Below the pieces are notes generated by a model, which was not told the origin of the DNA, ran no database searches, and was given only the letters and a program-made list of their open reading frames with translations. Positions 60,070 to 64,000 of a stretch of DNA of 64,000 bases are shown here, piece after piece; within the stretch, counting starts at the first letter, position 1, and each line of letters begins with the position of its first letter. The translations under genes were made by a program, and so were the position numbers. The stretch comes from Massospora cicadina (taxonomy: Eukaryota; Entomophthoromycota; Entomophthoromycetes; Entomophthorales; Entomophthoraceae): assembly GCA_022478985.1 (NCBI GenBank), contig JAKSZP010008013.1, forward strand, positions 115,879-179,878, given 5' to 3'.

Positions 60070-60410
60070 TTAGATAAGACCAAATGGGGCTTCATAGCTT
60101 AATAATGAGAGGTATCCTTGCTTCATGTTTATTATTACCTCATACTCAATCATATATTGAGTGCCAATGAGCATATCATATGCGTTGTTGTTCAAAGCCA
60201 CAGCAGGAGCTGATAAGATAAGCTTCCCAATGCGAATGGGAAGGAAAAAGTATGTCCCAATGGCACGAGTATTATTGAGGCCTGCAGTCTTGAATTCTTG
60301 TGTATACTCCAAGTTGGGAGCTAGCTTTATTTTCTTGATAAACATAATAGAAATCACATTAACAGGTGAGCCAGTATCCAGGATAGCCAGTATTTGGACC
60401 TCTTGAATGA
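60070..60410 (-). pseudogene. Gypsy F aspartic protease, active site kept
   Basis: ILAILDTGSPVNVISIMFI (about 60395-60340) is the retropepsin active site, leading into a 95-aa frame (60357-60070) with NAYDMLIGTQYMIEYE. The catalytic DTG and the ILIGxxxM-type strand are both present, so the domain is nearly intact. Confidence 0.75.
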
Positions 60411-60730
60411 CCGCTTAAACTTTGGTGAGCGTTCCTCAAAAGTTAAATGATAAAGCTAAGAACTCCTTGAACTGGAAGGTGGAGGTTAATTTTTTACCAG
60501 TCTCAGGGTATTTATCCATGACGGACTTTAAGGGATGAACCCGCTAAAGGGGGTGTATCAGGCCAGCTAAGAATTGGTCACCATCGCTGGCAGTGTCAAT
60601 AATTTATGGACACCCTAGAATTTGGCTGAGGTAAGTTTCCTCAGGTATGGTAGTCTCATCTCCTCCAGCGTCCAAACTTTCAGGAACCTCTGTTTCTGCG
60701 GGAGCTCCCAATATATAGTAACCAATATCA

Positions 60731-61600
60731 TCACAACCCCCTCAGATTCTTCCCCAAGGGTATTCTCAACAACGGGAAAGGCCACGATGGAGGTAGGGGG
60801 ACAGCCACAGAAGATTGGGTAGCTTTAGAGCGCGCATTTACCAGCTTAGCTGGAGAGGTAGGCACAGCAACTTTAGTGAGCTTGTGTGGGCGTATGGTTG
60901 TTACAACATTACAGGGCTTTGATTCATTAGAAGGAGTGATAACCTTGTTAAGTTGCACTGGGGAACAGTTTTTGTAGGAAGGATAAGCACATGTATATAC
61001 ACTCCCAACTGCTCAACAAGCGGTAGCTCCTTAATGGTGGGAGCTGAAGATTTCACCTCAGCATCACTTGTTAGCCCATTATTGGAATTCGGTCACTTTG
61101 AACAAAGCATCTTTAATGTCATGAAAATTTTCAAGTGGCGTTTCACTGAGACGATATGTCTGGTTAGAGAGGGTCTAGAGGCTAGCCAGTTAACATGTCG
61201 GCGATGGCATCATCAAGGGTAAGCATGTTAGAGGTGGTCAACCTTTGCACAGCGAGGTAAAATCGTTCAGCAAAGGCAATGTTTGGTTCATCTTCTAACA
61301 TACTAAGGCGCATAAAGGCCTGTTTTTCCCTGTGCAGACTCTGTTTCAATCCAAATTCAGCCAGAAAAGCTTCCTTCACCTCTGCCTAAGTGTATGAAGG
61401 GTTCAGGTTAGGGACTATCATCTCTTGCGCTTGACGTCTTAAACAAGGAAGGATGTGCAAACTTTTTGCTTGTCCGTGGTGCCATCCATAGTAGTTTCAT
61501 AAACATAAAGTAAGGTAGCAATACTCCCTTCACCAGGGGCGAACTTTTCCTTAAGGGGAAGTTTGTAAGAGTGTTTGTTTAAGCTCCTTAAAGCGTGATA
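60731..61600 (-). pseudogene. Gypsy F gag, broken
   Basis: The 65-aa frame at 61379-61182 (MKEAFLAEFGLKQSLHREK, then FAERFYLAVQRL) has the capsid C-terminal look (long helices, ExxEAFxxxF). The 75-aa frame at 60958-60731 is a low-complexity, basic continuation. No zinc knuckle was found. Gag would form the particle shell. Confidence 0.55.
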
Positions 61601-61629
61601 AAGCGTTTGCTAGTTGCTTTTTCAAAAGA

Positions 61630-61668
61630 AACGACCTTTTTTTAGTACTAGATGGTCCAACGACCTTT
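61630..61668 (-). mobile_element. 19-bp micro-insertion with target duplication in gypsy F leader
   Basis: AACGACCTTT (61630-61639) is repeated at 61659-61668, with TTTTAGTACTAGATGGTCC between. The inserted bases match the micro-insertion in LINE C (TTTTAGTACTAGATGGTC shared if its boundary is read two bases further). Confidence 0.8.
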
Positions 61669-61681
61669 AGCATACAGGGGT

Positions 61682-61699
61682 CCACTGTAGTGAGCACCA
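61682..61699 (-). promoter_or_regulatory. tRNA primer-binding site of gypsy F
   Basis: TGGTGCTCACTACAGTGG on the minus strand, three bases inside the 5' LTR. Confidence 0.8.
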
Positions 61700-61702
61700 T
61701 TT

Positions 61703-62445
61703 TGTAGGAATCCAGCTTATGGGTGCTTGCTGGTGCTTACACCGCTGGATCCCACAAAAGATTCTTTTAATTTTATTAAAATTCACTAATAAAAACTGGG
61801 GTTTTATCATTTTCATTAGGGGAATGGGGGTTAATGAAAAGCAATCCCTTCCAGATATTTGACAATTAATATTTATACTATTTCGAGGGTCAGAGGTAAT
61901 TTGGGGATAGTTTCAGAATAGTTGTGACGCATCTCAAATTTATAAATATGAGAAACTATCCTATCAGATCGTGGGAGAGGTGAGTTACAATTTTGGAAAT
62001 TGACCATTAGGGTTTTAGGTCAGGATATACCCATGCAGCAAGTTTTGATGTACCACAACCAAAATACTGCTAGAGAAATTACTTTCACCTCAGGGGGCCT
62101 ACGCCACGCCTATAAAAGGGGATGGCCCCACATAGGTGTTGTGAAGGACTTAAGAATGTTGGGGGAGTACCTTCTGCTGGTTGCCCTGAAGTCCATCATG
62201 TGATTGGAAAAATCTGATCAGTCAATTTTACCATTAGCGCTCAGGTTTTGAACTGGTGTTACCCCAATTAATGGGGTTCCACCAAGGATTGGCCAGGGTC
62301 TTTTGGCCAATATCCCAGAGATTTTTGATAGGATTAAAATTGCGCTTAGAGTCATTAGAAACTCTTAAATGGCTGACAGCGCCTCATTTTGGCTGAATTT
62401 GACTAATACATTCTTCCTCTTAGATGAGAGGGCAAATGTCTGACA
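61703..62445 (-). repeat. Gypsy F 5' LTR
   Basis: 743-bp partner of 56204-56956. It has CCTATAAAAGG near 62109-62119 on the plus strand, opposite to the element sense, so its promoter role is unclear. Confidence 0.92.
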
Positions 62446-64000
62446 AGTGGCTTGTGTTGGATGCATACAACACATTTCTCCAAAGAATGACTGATAATAT
62501 ATAACATTATCACCTAGTAAAATCTCTCCTTTAGATAAGGCTATGTCTTCTGTAGCCTTAGTTGGCCTACTTGATGGTGTCTTTTCATGATTACTGCCAT
62601 TTGGCCTCTTGGCTTCAAATACAATAACCATTTCTTGTTTAATATCTTCTAACTGTCATTCTTAGAACCTCTTAGCTATTGGACAACTCTTCAAATTTTA
62701 CTGCTTCGTCCTTTTTGACTCATTTATCCTCTGGTTTTCACATTAATCTTTCAATCCTATCAATTTTAGGTGCATGAAAGTGGAAAATGGATGAAAGTAA
62801 AAAGCAATCTGAGTTCAGGTGCCCCTTTCCAGCCCAAAGAAAGGGTTTCAAACTCATACCTTTGCAGCTGAATGGCCCAAACTTCAAGTCTTTCCATCTG
62901 AATCCTTTATAACTTTCTACCATCATAAAGTTACATTACCATGATTATCTTAAAGTTATTGCAATAAGCATAAGGTCATAAGTGGCGCACTTCTCTGATT
63001 ACAGCTAGGCACTCACGCTTTATAACAGTATAGGTGCATTTGAAGACTTTAAAGTCTTCAAATAAAATTCTGTATGTTTATTCACCCCATCTACTTCCAA
63101 CTGAGCTATTTTGGCACCCATACACGTTGTTAGTGTCAGTATAAACATAGAAAGTCGTTGAAAAGTTTGACTCTTAGAATTGGGGCCTCCATCTATTTCT
63201 GTTTAGGTTTATTGTAGACATCTACTTGTCCTTAATCCTAAATATGAAGTACTCATTTGTTCAGAAGGTGCTTAAGTGGATCATCAAAGTCTGGAAAATA
63301 TGGCACTAATTGGCAGTAGTAGCTACTATACCAAAAATACTTAGACACCTCCCGTGCATCTATTGAAACTCATCCTGATAATGGCTTTGACCTTTCCTTT
63401 TTAGGCCTTGATTCATTTTCATTTTACTCTGTGACCAAGGAATTAAAATGTCTCTTAATAAACGAGCTTTTGCTTTTTTTCAATTTGTGGTTACTATCTC
63501 TCAGGCGGGTAAATCTTCCTTCAAGTGTGACAGATGTTCTTTAAAAGTTTTTCTGAACATCATGATGCCATCTTGACACATAAGAACATTTGAAATCTTC
63601 AAATCTCCAAAAGCCAGATTCATTACTCTCTAGAACATAAATGGGGCGTAGCACAAGCCCTGTGACATAATTTTTGTTTCATATAATCCCTAATATGGTT
63701 AACATAGAACACTTCTTCTGTTTTCTGAAGACAACTCCATCTTCCAGTATCCATTGGCCAGGTCCATTTCATAGAAGTAGCACTATTTTACAAGTCATTT
63801 TCAAAGTGTCATTGATGAGAGGTAATAGGTACATATCTTTTTGCTCAAATTATTGAGTCTTCTGTAAATTACTACTATTCTGTAAGTCCCATCCTTCTTC
63901 TGCACTAATAGGAGGGGCGACGCCCAACTCTTGGTGAGGCGTAGAAGGCCTGCATTCATAAGTTGGTGTACCTCTTTGGACATTACTTCTTCAATTTTGG
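62446..64000 (-). pseudogene. Gypsy K, 5' part: RT, RNase H, integrase zinc site
   Basis: The RT start is in the 60-aa frame 63983-63801 (SPLLLVQKKDGTYRIVV, YRRLNN), then MDLANGYWKMELSSENR (about 63765-63715), then VDDG-like residues in MCQDGIMMF. RNase H: YTVIKRECLAVIREV (about 63030-62985), then ERLEVWAIQLQRYEFETL (about 62900-62850). At the very end CVVCIQHKPL (62446-62475) is the cysteine half of the integrase zinc site. The element continues beyond the window. Confidence 0.7.

Larger units (their letters stand above)
56204..62445 (-). mobile_element. Gypsy F, complete but decayed LTR retrotransposon
   Basis: Minus-strand Ty3 element of 6.24 kb with both LTRs (56204-56956 and 61703-62445), purine tract, primer site and gag-protease-RT-RNase H-integrase order. 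It sits inside the integrase of gypsy K. The five flanking bases are AGTAA (left) and AGTGG (right), a target duplication with two mismatches. Frameshifts and LTR divergence show it is not recent. Confidence 0.92.

Overview
This 64 kb window is a graveyard of eukaryotic transposable elements. I found no convincing host gene, tRNA or rRNA gene, or any prokaryotic feature. Unique DNA is AT-rich; the retroelement coding regions are richer in G+C. Two-ORF LINEs with an AP-type endonuclease and a C-terminal CCHC, a Tf1/sushi-like Ty3 (chromovirus) remnant, other Ty3/gypsy elements and a tRNA-derived SINE point to a repeat-rich eukaryote. A fungus with an expanded genome is my best guess, on the sushi-like integrase and RNase H motifs, but the sequence does not prove it.

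Layout. 1-1320: plus-strand ORF1-like gag fragment (P). 1743-7921: old LINE copy A (minus). 7939-10960: decayed gypsy G (minus; protease, gag, primer site). 11040-11710: gypsy integrase fragment H (plus). 13067-20320: three ORF1-only elements Q, R and S (minus). 22034-27306: LINE copy B (minus). 28400-41180: a four-level nest in which chromovirus I is split by gag-only LTR element E, whose 5' LTR is split by LINE copy C (29833-35150), which carries a 16-bp micro-insertion in its RT. 41429-43180: a SINE split by a poly(A)-tailed retroposon. 43741-43882: second SINE copy. 45300-52900: gypsy J split by gypsy D. 53572-54180: LTR-like repeat. 55380-64000: gypsy K split inside its integrase by LTR-bounded gypsy F (56204-62445).

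The pieces are connected. LINEs A, B and C, the ORF1-only elements Q, R and S, and both SINE copies end in a similar 3' tail of about 35 nt. Eight of these nine insertions are bounded by visible target-site duplications of about 14-20 bp (that of S is only 9 bp). This looks like one mobilisation network: an autonomous LINE, protein-coding but ORF2-less relatives, and a tRNA-derived SINE, all probably using the same reverse transcription machinery. Four gypsy elements share nearly the same 18-nt primer-binding site. Nothing here appears intact enough to encode a fully active element; LINEs B and C are the youngest and closest to complete.
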